Assembly (NCBI GenBank): GCA_016709865.1
Contig: JADJLX010000002.1
Span: 744,001 to 808,000, forward strand
From: Bacteroidales bacterium
GTDB taxonomy: Bacteria > Bacteroidota > Bacteroidia > Bacteroidales > VadinHA17
Direction: 5' to 3'
Length of the DNA stretch: 64,000 bases
This document shows, piece by piece, positions 26,095 to 34,207 of this stretch. The notes under the pieces were generated by a model. The model was given only the letters and a program-made list of their open reading frames with translations, made no database searches and was not told the DNA's origin. The stretch's first letter is position 1. Every line of letters starts with the position of its first letter. Both the position numbers and the translations under genes were made by a program.

Positions 26095-26955
26095 ATGAGT
26101 ATTAAAACCGATAAAACTCACCTGCCACACTGGATGAAGGTACCTTTGGCACATGGAGTTAATTACTCCAGAGTTAAAAATACTATTGAGGAAAAAAGGT
26201 TAAATACGATATGCAGCAGCGGCAATTGTCCGAACAAAGGAGAATGCTGGAGTGCAGGCACTGCAACATTTATGATTCTTGGGGAGAAATGTACCAGAAA
26301 CTGCAGATTTTGCTATGTAAAGACCATGATGCCCGATCCTGTCGACTGGGATGAACCTAACCGTGTAGCAGAATCAATAAAGATACTGGCCCTGAAGCAT
26401 TGCGTAATAACATCTGTAGCCAGAGATGACCTTAAAGACCATGGCGCCTCATTCTGGGCAAAAACAATCAAAACTATAAAAGAAATTAATCCGGGAATAA
26501 CAATGGAAGTACTGATACCTGATTTTAATAATAATCAGGATCTGCTTGATCTGGTGATAAATGAAAAACCAGAAGTTATTTCACATAATGTTGAAACTGT
26601 TGAAAGGATCAGTCCCAGAATCAGAAGTATTGCAACATATGAAAAAAGTATTAAAGTGCTGGATTATATCTCAAAATCAGGAATAATAACTAAGAGTGGT
26701 ATTATGGTTGGCATAGGTGAGACAGAAGAAGAGGTCTTTAAAACAATGGATGACCTTCTTGCTGTTGGTGTAAAAGTACTTACAATCGGGCAGTATCTGC
26801 CTCCTTCAGAGCGTCATACACTGCTTGTCGAATATATTAAACCTGAAGTATTTGAACGCTATAAACAAACAGGTCTTGAAAAAGGGTTCCGGTTTGTTGA
26901 AAGCGGTCCATTGGTCAGGTCATCGTATCATGCTGAAAAGCATGTACATATCTAA
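26095..26955 (+). CDS. lipA: Lipoyl synthase
   Basis: This 286-residue radical SAM enzyme inserts two sulfurs into octanoyl-protein to make lipoate for 2-oxoacid dehydrogenases. The auxiliary cluster motif ICSSGNCPNKGEC (Cx4Cx5C) and the radical SAM motif CTRNCRFC (Cx3Cx2C) are intact. The C-terminal RSSYHAEK supplies the Ser ligand of the auxiliary cluster. Length is typical. It lies 34 bases upstream of the UbiA prenyltransferase gene, possibly cotranscribed. Branched-chain 2-oxoacid dehydrogenase, which would feed the acyl-CoA genes nearby, depends on lipoate. Confidence 0.96.
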   Translation: MSIKTDKTHLPHWMKVPLAHGVNYSRVKNTIEEKRLNTICSSGNCPNKGECWSAGTATFMILGEKCTRNCRFCYVKTMMPDPVDWDEPNRVAESIKILALKHCVITSVARDDLKDHGASFWAKTIKTIKEINPGITMEVLIPDFNNNQDLLDLVINEKPEVISHNVETVERISPRIRSIATYEKSIKVLDYISKSGIITKSGIMVGIGETEEEVFKTMDDLLAVGVKVLTIGQYLPPSERHTLLVEYIKPEVFERYKQTGLEKGFRFVESGPLVRSSYHAEKHVHI

Positions 26956-26989
26956 TTATTCTATTTGTTTAATTTAAACCTTAATTATT

Positions 26990-27994
26990 ATGAGTACTAT
27001 ATCATTCTGGATAAAATCGTTAACGGTTATTCCACAGGTATCAAAAGAGCAATGGATCTCACTTGATATTATTTCAAAATGGCTTGTAGCAACCAGGTCT
27101 GCTGTTTTTATTATGACTGCAATATCAAGTGCCATTGGTGGCTTGCTTGCATATTATTATACCGATACGTTTAATACTGCCAACTTTATTGTATGTATGC
27201 TTGGGCTGGTATTTGCTCATGCATCAAACAACCTTCTGAACGACCTGATTGATTATAAGAAAGGTATTGATAACAATAATTATTACAGAACTTTGTATGG
27301 TCCGCAAATTGTAGAAAAAGAATATACCTCAAGGAATACCTTCTACGGGTACATCGCAGTTTCACTCTTTCTTGCATTTGCATGCGGAGTGTTTCTTATC
27401 ATGCGCACAGATATTACCACTTTCTATTTAATGGCAGCCGGAATCCTGTTCCTGGTATTCTATACATGGCCACTGAAATACATCGGATTGGGTGAACTGA
27501 CAGTTGTATTGGTATGGGGTCCACTGATGATCGGAGGGGCTTATTATGTTACTTCAAACGGATCGTGGAACTGGGATGTGATATACCTGAGCCTGGTCTA
27601 TGCAATTGGTCCAACAAGTGTAATATTTGGCAAACATATAGATAAATCAGATAAAGACGTTGAGAAGAAGGTCTATACACTTCCGGTACTTCTTGGTGAA
27701 AAATTATCAAGATATACTACCATTACAATATGGCTTTTACAGTACATACTAACAGGCTTCTTTATTTACAAAGGTATCCTTGGATTGTCCTTTCTGGTTG
27801 TTCTCCTGGCTCTTCCCCTCTTCTTCCAGACATCAAAAACATTTCTGGAACCTAAACCACAACAGCCATTGCCCGGTGTTAAAACTACCTGGCCCCTCTA
27901 TTTCGCAAGTTTTGCCTTTGTGTATAATAAAAGATTCAGTATGCTCTTTCTGGCAGGATTGATCCTGCAGGTTATTTTTGGCAAAATAATTTAA
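26990..27994 (+). CDS. UbiA family prenyltransferase (MenA-like)
   Basis: This 334-residue membrane protein has about nine hydrophobic helices. The two Asp-rich motifs that bind the prenyl diphosphate and Mg2+ are NNLLNDLIDYKKGID (about residues 83-97) and FGKHIDKSDKDVEKK, the latter followed by TLPVLLGE. It attaches a polyprenyl chain to an aromatic or other acceptor. MenA (1,4-dihydroxy-2-naphthoate to demethylmenaquinone) is the likeliest function in a menaquinone-using Bacteroidota, but related UbiA enzymes act on other acceptors. It is convergent with ccsBA across a large palindrome. Confidence 0.82.
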   Translation: MSTISFWIKSLTVIPQVSKEQWISLDIISKWLVATRSAVFIMTAISSAIGGLLAYYYTDTFNTANFIVCMLGLVFAHASNNLLNDLIDYKKGIDNNNYYRTLYGPQIVEKEYTSRNTFYGYIAVSLFLAFACGVFLIMRTDITTFYLMAAGILFLVFYTWPLKYIGLGELTVVLVWGPLMIGGAYYVTSNGSWNWDVIYLSLVYAIGPTSVIFGKHIDKSDKDVEKKVYTLPVLLGEKLSRYTTITIWLLQYILTGFFIYKGILGLSFLVVLLALPLFFQTSKTFLEPKPQQPLPGVKTTWPLYFASFAFVYNKRFSMLFLAGLILQVIFGKII

Positions 27995-27998
27995 AATT

Positions 27999-28060
27999 GT
28001 AGAGACGCGATGCTTCGCGTCTCTATTTTTTATGTGAGACGCGAAGCATCGCGTCTCTAC
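27999..28060. terminator. 25-bp perfect inverted repeat, bidirectional terminator between ubiA and ccsBA
   Basis: The left arm 27999-28023 (GTAGAGACGCGATGCTTCGC then GTCTC) is the exact complement of 28036-28060 around a 12-base T-rich loop. Each arm is itself self-complementary (GAGACGCGA...TCGCGTCTC), so either one long hairpin or two short ones can form. The sequence resembles the AGAGACGCG dispersed repeats of Bacteroidota. It separates two convergent stop codons. Confidence 0.8.
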
Positions 28061-28067
28061 GTTTCTA

Positions 28068-30794
28068 TTATTTTTTGTATTTACTGTATTTTGAACTGGC
28101 TATGAATGATAAGGCTGCCAGAAGAATTACAGTGATATATACAAATGCAGGTACAGGAACTGAATCTCCGCTTGCATATGAATGCAGACCTGAGAGATAG
28201 TAGTTAACACCGAAGTATGTCATCAGAACTGAAGAGAATGCGAATAGCGACAGAAGGTTGAAAGTAAAAATATCTTTCATCCCGGGGATAAGTCGTGCAT
28301 GTATCACTATACTATATATAATAACAGTGATCAGCGACCATGTCTCCTTCGGATCCCATCCCCAGTAGCGTCCCCATGATTCATTTGCCCACACAGCACC
28401 AAGGAATGTTCCTATTGTAAGAAAATATAATCCCAGTGTAAGTGTCTTATAGTTAATTACAGTGAGTTCATCGATTGTTTTGGCAATTCTCTCCCTGTTC
28501 TCATTATTTGACAGAGCAAGTAAGATAAGTGTTATCAGTCCGAGAATGGCACCCAGACCCAGAAAGCCGTAACTGCCAGTAATCACTGATACGTGCAATG
28601 TAAGCCAGTAGGATTTCAGAACCGGGACAAGGTTAGTGATCTCAGGATCCATGAAACTGAGATGGGCAACCATTAGTGTCATTGAGGCAAGAACTGCTGT
28701 TGCAGACAATGCAAAAGCTGACTTGCGGCTGAAGATGAAACCAGCCAGAAGTGTAACCCATGAAATGAATATCATCGACTCATATCCATTACTCATTGGT
28801 GAATGGCCTGCAATATACCATCTTAATCCCAGACCAAGAGTGTGAAAAAGGAATCCGGCAAAAAGTAGCCAGCCCAGAACCTTTACGAACACCGAAGTCT
28901 CTTTTCTTCCCTTTATAACCATTGTAATGAGGCCGATAAGCATTATGAGGCCGACCGTTGCATAGAAAGGAAAGAGCCTTTCGAATATGCTCATCTTATA
29001 ATATAACAACTCCGAGTTCTTTTTCGAATCAGACGGAAGTTCATATCCGGCAAACCTCTCCTGGTATGCGTTTATTGATTCCTCGAGCTGTTTTGTGGTT
29101 GTCATGTTATTCGTTTGCATGGCTTCCGACAAGACGGTCATGATGCTTTGCAGATAGACTGAATCTTCCTTACTGATAGCTCTTTCGAGTGCTTTTTCCG
29201 CAGATCCCCAGTCGTGTGTCCCGTCTTTTAGCGGAAAGAGCTTCATGAAATCGCCCATTGAGATCATGTAGAGGATATTCACCCTTTCATCGATTTTCAT
29301 TATCTCCTTATCCTGTTTGGATCTCTCGCCAGGAGCTTTAGCATAGGCATCATTTACTTCCATTGAGATCTTGTAGTTTCCTGTACCTGATAGATCTACC
29401 AGATCTGAGAAAGCAGCATATTTCCCTCTTAAGCGCAGCCTGGTTTGTATTTCTGAATTTGAGATTCTTATCATTGGTACATCTTTCCATCTGTCAAAAT
29501 CGAGGTAGATCCCAAGGAATACCTGCATTGAGGATAGTCCTTCAAAATCGTTCTGGCGTGTAACCTTGCGAAGGATATCATTGCTTAAGGTAAAGAGCGG
29601 CTTGGTTCTGCCTTTCTGGTCCTGTACAAGAACTTTTCCAAACTCTTCTGCAACAGCTTTATCGGGGACAAGTTTCTGAGCGTCAACTGTTGAGAGGCCC
29701 GAAAGGAAGATGAACAAAAGAATGAGAGGAATTGATTTTCTTATGTTCGACTGCCAGTAACCGGCATTTACATTATGGAATACTGATTTTTTGTTAATAA
29801 GTGTCAGAATAATAAAAATTATGAGCAGAGCATATCCGGTATAAGTCACAAGCATCCCTGCCATATCGCGATTTACAGAGAGAATAGTACCCATTTCGTC
29901 CATATCATATGACGACTGGTAAAACCGGTAACCCTTATATTTAAGGATATTATTCATGAAGATCAGGAAAGGTTTCTCAACATTTCCAGCCTTATCAACA
30001 AGTACAACGTCGCTCTTATAACCCGAGGGGCTTGATGATCCGGGATATCTTTCAAGCACAAAGTCGTTTAGTCTGATACGAAATGGCAGTGTTGTCATTT
30101 TTGATCCGTAGCTGACTTCGACTGTGGTTCCGTTAACATTGAAAGAACCTGTGGAGACTTTCTCTGAGCTCCTGTCGTAAATACTTATTGTTGATGATTC
30201 CTTACCATCCGAAAGGATAAAGATGAAAGCGTTTTTTCCGCTGCCCATTCCGTCAGTGTTCATGGTTCCGGGTTCGGTGGCATTTGGAATTACTTTTGAA
30301 AGTACCAGTTCATACTCCTTATTATTTATGGTAAGTTTTTCATTGTAGTTATCAGCAGTAACTGAAGTAAGGGAATACTTTTGCAGGTTGCTTCCAATCA
30401 CTTTCCCATCACTTGCTTTGATAGTATATCCTATATACTTTTCTGTCGAGTAACAAACATTCTGTTCCTCTCCTTCCCTTATATGTATTGATCCTTCCCA
30501 CCCGAAATACCTTGTAATACCGGCACCAATTATCATCACAACAAACGCGAGATGAAAGAGGGCTCCGGTAATCCTGCTTTTCTTAAAAAGCTTAAAGGCA
30601 ATTAGTTGTCCAACCAGGTTTACAGCAAGAAGCAATAATATCAATTCAAACCAGAAAGAGTTGTAAACCATGCTATATGCTGCAGGAGAGCCAAAATCAT
30701 TCTCAAGGAATGTTGCCACTGCCATTGCCAGTGCAAACACAACAAACAGAATTCCCATGAAGATGGGTGAGATGAGGAATTTTAAGTATTTCAT
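28068..30794 (-). CDS. ccsBA: Cytochrome c biogenesis protein, ResB-CcsA fusion
   Basis: This 908-residue membrane protein exports haem and attaches it to CXXCH motifs (System II). The N-terminal ResB/Ccs1 part (about 1-345) has membrane segments near residues 8-28, 45-65 and 78-98 and a periplasmic domain beginning GSIHIREGEEQNVCY. A middle periplasmic region (about 370-610) follows. The C-terminal CcsA part has the tryptophan-rich haem-handling motif WGRYWGWDPKETWS and conserved His residues. The fused form is usual in Bacteroidota. It serves the multihaem cytochromes encoded at 31844-39446. Confidence 0.93.
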   Translation of the reverse strand: MKYLKFLISPIFMGILFVVFALAMAVATFLENDFGSPAAYSMVYNSFWFELILLLLAVNLVGQLIAFKLFKKSRITGALFHLAFVVMIIGAGITRYFGWEGSIHIREGEEQNVCYSTEKYIGYTIKASDGKVIGSNLQKYSLTSVTADNYNEKLTINNKEYELVLSKVIPNATEPGTMNTDGMGSGKNAFIFILSDGKESSTISIYDRSSEKVSTGSFNVNGTTVEVSYGSKMTTLPFRIRLNDFVLERYPGSSSPSGYKSDVVLVDKAGNVEKPFLIFMNNILKYKGYRFYQSSYDMDEMGTILSVNRDMAGMLVTYTGYALLIIFIILTLINKKSVFHNVNAGYWQSNIRKSIPLILLFIFLSGLSTVDAQKLVPDKAVAEEFGKVLVQDQKGRTKPLFTLSNDILRKVTRQNDFEGLSSMQVFLGIYLDFDRWKDVPMIRISNSEIQTRLRLRGKYAAFSDLVDLSGTGNYKISMEVNDAYAKAPGERSKQDKEIMKIDERVNILYMISMGDFMKLFPLKDGTHDWGSAEKALERAISKEDSVYLQSIMTVLSEAMQTNNMTTTKQLEESINAYQERFAGYELPSDSKKNSELLYYKMSIFERLFPFYATVGLIMLIGLITMVIKGRKETSVFVKVLGWLLFAGFLFHTLGLGLRWYIAGHSPMSNGYESMIFISWVTLLAGFIFSRKSAFALSATAVLASMTLMVAHLSFMDPEITNLVPVLKSYWLTLHVSVITGSYGFLGLGAILGLITLILLALSNNENRERIAKTIDELTVINYKTLTLGLYFLTIGTFLGAVWANESWGRYWGWDPKETWSLITVIIYSIVIHARLIPGMKDIFTFNLLSLFAFSSVLMTYFGVNYYLSGLHSYASGDSVPVPAFVYITVILLAALSFIASSKYSKYKK

Positions 30795-30830
30795 AGAATA
30801 TATATAGTTTTAAAATTATTTTTTTGGTCT

Positions 30831-30935
30831 GAAGACCGAAGACCGAAGTCCGGAGTCAAAACCTTCAATCCGCAATCCGAAATTCTTTCTTCCGTCTTCC
30901 GTCTTCTGTCTTCCGTCTTCCGTCTTCTGTCTTCC
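30831..30935. repeat. Inverted heptamer arrays (AAGACCG ... CTTCCGT)n
   Basis: A short run of GAAGACC units (30831-30857) is followed, after about 30 bases, by seven CTTCCGT/CTTCTGT units (30888-30935) in the opposite sense. The two can pair into a long imperfect hairpin. It lies between the Crp-family gene stop and ccsBA and uses the same heptamer as 14681-14751. Confidence 0.78.
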
Positions 30936-30942
30936 AACTTCT

Positions 30943-31638
30943 TCATCCCTTTTCAGAGACCTGAACAAGTTTCTCTCTCTCCAGAATTTTTATTTTCGAT
31001 GAATCTGAATAGATAAGTCCGGAATCTTCGAGCTCTTTTAATATTCTCACAACGCACTCCTTTGCCATGCTTGTCATTTCGCCAAGTTCCTGCCTGGAAA
31101 GAACCATTTCATATTCATCATTCCTAAAAACTTCATCGGCGAAGTAAAGTAAAATTTCGGCTAGCCGTCCCGACATTCTTTTTTGTGCCTGGCTTACCAT
31201 TCTTGTCTGATAGCTTAATGCTTTATCACTTATGTCCTCGATGAGGCTTTCAGCAAAAGCACCATTTGATCTTACCAGTTGTTTAAATATATCGAAGTTG
31301 ATGAAGCAGGCCTGTACAGATGTAATTGCCGATACAGAATAAGTATGCCGGGAATTTATCCATCCGCCCGGACCCATGATGAGTCCGCCAGGCTGGGCAA
31401 TTTCAATTATGAAGTTTTTACCTCTGATTCCTTCAACATAGATCTTGGCCATTCCGCTAGCCATAAACAGGGCGCTTGATGTTGGAGATCCCTGCTTGAT
31501 CATAACCTCTCCAGGTTTGAAATTAGCCTCATACCTGTTGTCATTTATCAACTTCACTTCACTGTCTGTCAGATGCTTGAAGTTCTTCCATCCAATAGAA
31601 CAGTTCTCACAGCTATTAATAAGATTAAGTTCCGGCAT
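30943..31638 (-). CDS. Crp/Fnr family transcriptional regulator
   Basis: This 231-residue regulator has an N-terminal cyclic-nucleotide-binding beta-roll (about 25-140), a dimer helix and a winged helix-turn-helix (LSRQELGEMTSMAKECVV then RILKELEDSGLI, about 183-212). The recognition helix reads K-E-x-x-x-R, close to R-E-x-x-x-R of E. coli CRP, which fits TGTnA-type half-sites. The N-terminal SCENCSIG holds two Cys but not the four of a canonical FNR cluster. It diverges from the multihaem lipoprotein gene and neighbours the cytochrome operon, which it probably controls. The ligand is unknown. Confidence 0.9.
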   Translation of the reverse strand: MPELNLINSCENCSIGWKNFKHLTDSEVKLINDNRYEANFKPGEVMIKQGSPTSSALFMASGMAKIYVEGIRGKNFIIEIAQPGGLIMGPGGWINSRHTYSVSAITSVQACFINFDIFKQLVRSNGAFAESLIEDISDKALSYQTRMVSQAQKRMSGRLAEILLYFADEVFRNDEYEMVLSRQELGEMTSMAKECVVRILKELEDSGLIYSDSSKIKILEREKLVQVSEKG

Positions 31639-31667
31639 CTCTGCTTTTTTAAGGGTTTCAAAAATAG

Positions 31668-31682
31668 GTTAAAAGCGATAAC
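31668..31682. promoter_or_regulatory. Possible autoregulatory operator GTTA-N7-TAAC
   Basis: GTTA and TAAC half-sites with a 7-base spacer lie just downstream of the predicted start of the Crp-family gene's own transcript. They resemble the operator at 31779-31796, but the spacing differs by one base, so this is a weak call. Confidence 0.3.
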
Positions 31683-31688
31683 AAACAA

Positions 31689-31696
31689 CAAAGGTA
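31689..31696 (-). promoter_or_regulatory. Candidate -7 element (TACCTTTG) of the Crp-family gene
   Basis: TACCTTTG on the minus strand matches TAnnTTTG exactly and gives a leader of about 45 bases. The -33 region is not recognisable, which is common at activator-dependent promoters. Confidence 0.45.
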
Positions 31697-31778
31697 ACAA
31701 ATATCACTCTCTTAATTGACATTTATCACGACCATAATAAATATCTATCAACATTCCATATCGTATATAGCAGGTGTG

Positions 31779-31796
31779 CTGTTAAAAAGATAACAG
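31779..31796. promoter_or_regulatory. Palindromic operator CTGTTA-AAAAGA-TAACAG, likely Crp-family site
   Basis: The half-sites are perfect six-base inverted repeats with a 6-base spacer, the geometry of CRP/FNR operators. The site lies about 10 bases upstream of a -7-like TAGCTTG (31807-31813) serving the multihaem lipoprotein gene and about 140 bases from the divergent Crp-family gene. Whether it activates or represses cannot be told. Confidence 0.55.
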
Positions 31797-31843
31797 AGGT
31801 TTTTCTTAGCTTGCACATGAATATTAAACCTAAATACAACTAT

Positions 31844-33010
31844 ATGAAAAACCTAATCAGACTATTATCAATGCTTACTGTTGCAGGCTTCATTCTGACC
31901 TCCTGCGAAGGACCAATGGGCCCTGCCGGGAAAGACGCAAATGAAAGTTGCACAACTTGCCATAACAGCAAAGTTGTTGAGGCGAAAGTTATTGAGTACG
32001 ATCATTCTTTACATTTTTCAGGTGAGGCTTTCGAAGAGGGTACCAGGACAAACTGTGCTCCCTGCCATTCACACCAGGGTTTCCTTAATGTTATAGAAAA
32101 AAACACACCTGTGACTTTTACGCCTAATCCTGCTGATGCAACAAAGTTCATTAACAATTATGTTGCTGAAGCATCAGCTCTGAATCTGCCTGGTCGTATC
32201 ACTTGCTTTACATGTCATGATTCACTTCACACAAGCTACACCCAGGAGGATTTCCTTCCTGTTTCAACAGTTGCAGAAGTTCCAATGACAATGTGGGGAG
32301 GAACAAAAAAGATCAACTTTACAAAGACAACTTCAAACCTTTGTGCAAAATGTCACCAGCCAAGACCGGTTACAGCCTCTTCAGGTAACGTAATCGACTA
32401 TTCCAAACTGGTTTCTGCTCCAACAACAACTTATAACCTTTCATCAGTAAGTTACAGAACAGGTATTCACTACGGAGCTCACGGAGCTATAGCGGCGGGT
32501 GTTGGTGCAATTGAATTCGGAACAGGCTACACCAATTCAGCACACGTTGCCGGAGCATCATGTACATCATGCCATATGGCAACTCCAAGCGGACTTGCAG
32601 GCGGACATTCATTCAATGCAGCAGGAAACTTTAACGGTTGTAATGTATCAGGTTGCCACACAACAATGAGTGCAACAAATACCACATTTACAGCAGCAGT
32701 TGCTGATGTAAATACAAAACTTGCAGCACTTGCAACAAAGATCAACGCAATCGGAAATGGTCATGATATTCTTCAGAAAGACCCGACCGACAATCAGTAT
32801 CATGGTTATTTCGATATTTATGATGCCAGTGCAAACCCAACAGGTTACTGGAAAAACCCAAGTCAGGGCAACGTAGCATTCCCTGCTCTTACCAATGCAC
32901 AGTTCGGAGCAATCCTCAACTTCCAGCTTGTTGTAAGAGATGCAAGTAAGGGTATTCATAACTACCCATATGTAAAGAAACTTCTTGAAAACACTATCGC
33001 AGCTATCTAA
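31844..33010 (+). CDS. Multihaem c-type cytochrome lipoprotein (six haem-binding motifs)
   Basis: The start is taken at MKNLIRLLSMLTVAG because it gives a lipoprotein signal ending LTSC; an in-frame ATG at 31811 adds 11 residues. The mature protein of about 365 residues begins with a short collagen-like GPMGPAGKD. It has five CXXCH motifs (CTTCH, CAPCH, CFTCH, CAKCH, CTSCH) plus CNVSGCH, a CX4CH variant that may bind a sixth haem. The rest is rich in Ala and Thr with no catalytic motif. It is probably a surface or periplasmic electron carrier. It is divergent from the Crp-family gene, facing the cytochrome operon. Confidence 0.88.
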   Translation: MKNLIRLLSMLTVAGFILTSCEGPMGPAGKDANESCTTCHNSKVVEAKVIEYDHSLHFSGEAFEEGTRTNCAPCHSHQGFLNVIEKNTPVTFTPNPADATKFINNYVAEASALNLPGRITCFTCHDSLHTSYTQEDFLPVSTVAEVPMTMWGGTKKINFTKTTSNLCAKCHQPRPVTASSGNVIDYSKLVSAPTTTYNLSSVSYRTGIHYGAHGAIAAGVGAIEFGTGYTNSAHVAGASCTSCHMATPSGLAGGHSFNAAGNFNGCNVSGCHTTMSATNTTFTAAVADVNTKLAALATKINAIGNGHDILQKDPTDNQYHGYFDIYDASANPTGYWKNPSQGNVAFPALTNAQFGAILNFQLVVRDASKGIHNYPYVKKLLENTIAAI

Positions 33011-33032
33011 TAGACCTGATCGATAATTCAGA

Positions 33033-33066
33033 AAAGGGCTGCCAGCAATGGCGGCCTTTTTTTTTG
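33033..33066 (+). terminator. Terminator of the multihaem lipoprotein gene
   Basis: AAGGGCTGCC pairs with GGCGGCCTT (one bulge) around AGCAAT and runs into about nine T residues, roughly 25 bases after the stop. Confidence 0.8.
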
Positions 33067-33116
33067 TATACAAGAGATCTGAAACAGGATAATGAGGGTT
33101 ATCAATAATCAGAGAT

Positions 33117-33136
33117 CCGTCGGCTGAAGCCGACGG
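33117..33136. repeat. Short palindromic repeat CCGTCGGCT-GA-AGCCGACGG
   Basis: A perfect 9-bp stem with a two-base loop in the space between two convergent genes, of the GCCGTCGGCT-type dispersed repeat family seen in Bacteroidota. Nothing else is recognisable in 33199-33310. Confidence 0.6.
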
Positions 33137-33169
33137 CAATTTAGACATGGAATTAAGTGTATGCCTAAA

Positions 33170-33198
33170 ACAAAGAGAGCTGCCCGTGTTGGCAGCTC
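33170..33198 (-). terminator. Probable terminator of the cytochrome/NrfD operon
   Basis: On the minus strand, GAGCTGCC-AACACG-GGCAGCTC forms a perfect 8-bp stem followed by the T-rich CTCTTTGTTTTAG. It is about 110 bases beyond the last gene of the operon. Confidence 0.6.
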
Positions 33199-33310
33199 CT
33201 CAGTTCAATCAATCGTACTCTTCTAGTTTACTAATGATCGTCTGAAATATCGTACTTCTTTCTGACAGATCGTGTTGTCTGACGGTAAATTCGTTTGCCT
33301 GATACCGGAA

Positions 33311-34207
33311 TCAGATTTTATATTCTTCTCTTGCTTTACGTTTTGCATCAATATTGATCCTTATCAGGCTGATAATAGCGAAAAGATAATGGCCCCATAC
33401 TCCTGCCAGAAGGATAGACAAAGTATAGATCATCCATTTTGGTGCAGTCTTTGTCCAGAGTGCCCTGTGTGTTTTTGGTACAGAATAATCTGTAGGTAAT
33501 CCCCACTTCAGGATCTCTCTCTTTTCCACATTGCCAAAGGTTGCATTCTCCTCAAACATTGCCACTACTGTAATATTTCCATCCTTATCACCCGGTATGT
33601 CGCCGGGAAATTCTACTGTTGCCGCACCTGATTCATCAAGAGTCAGTTCTCCGATAAGAAGGTTACTGAACATCCTTGGTACAACAACCTTAACTGTCTC
33701 TCCTGCAACCGGTTTTTCGGTTCCGTTTTCAACAACAGAAGCGTTAACTGTTACAGTTTTAACTGTGTCGACAAGCGACAGAACCATTTCCAGTTTTACA
33801 TCTTTTACTGCTGTTTCGGAGGTTCCTCCGGCAATTGTATCATTCCCTTTATACTCTGTACTGAAGGTATAGGCACCATCCGAACCGGTGCTGAGCATCT
33901 TGTCTGCAGGAATTTCAAAAACGGCAATTCCTTTTTTATCAGTAACAGTGGTTGCCAGCAGTTCCTTATTTTCAGATCCAGAGAAGAAGGAGATCTCCAT
34001 TCCGGGCAATGGAATGTCTACTTCTCCGCCGGAGTATGTAAGAGAAGTCCTTAAAATACGCACTCCTTCAGTATTTTTGAGATATGAGATCTGAACAGAA
34101 GGACTTATTATCTCTTTCTCCTGTGAGAAGAGACTGGTAGTGATAACCAGCAATGACAGAACAGAGCAGAATATTTTTTTCTTCATGTCAAACATCTTTT
34201 TATCCAT
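33311..34207 (-). CDS. Ig-like periplasmic protein with C-terminal membrane anchor
   Basis: This 298-residue protein has a signal sequence (core KKIFCSVLSLLVITTSLFSQ), two beta-rich repeats of Ig-like or bacterial surface type (about residues 30-125 and 130-235, each with PVAGETV/LPGMEISF-like strands), then WGLPTDYSVPKTHRALW and one membrane helix (about 256-280) with a basic cytoplasmic tail. It has no cofactor motif. It is the last gene of the respiratory operon and its start overlaps the NrfD stop (TAATG), so it may be an assembly or docking subunit. The function is not recognised. Confidence 0.65.
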   Translation of the reverse strand: MDKKMFDMKKKIFCSVLSLLVITTSLFSQEKEIISPSVQISYLKNTEGVRILRTSLTYSGGEVDIPLPGMEISFFSGSENKELLATTVTDKKGIAVFEIPADKMLSTGSDGAYTFSTEYKGNDTIAGGTSETAVKDVKLEMVLSLVDTVKTVTVNASVVENGTEKPVAGETVKVVVPRMFSNLLIGELTLDESGAATVEFPGDIPGDKDGNITVVAMFEENATFGNVEKREILKWGLPTDYSVPKTHRALWTKTAPKWMIYTLSILLAGVWGHYLFAIISLIRINIDAKRKAREEYKI

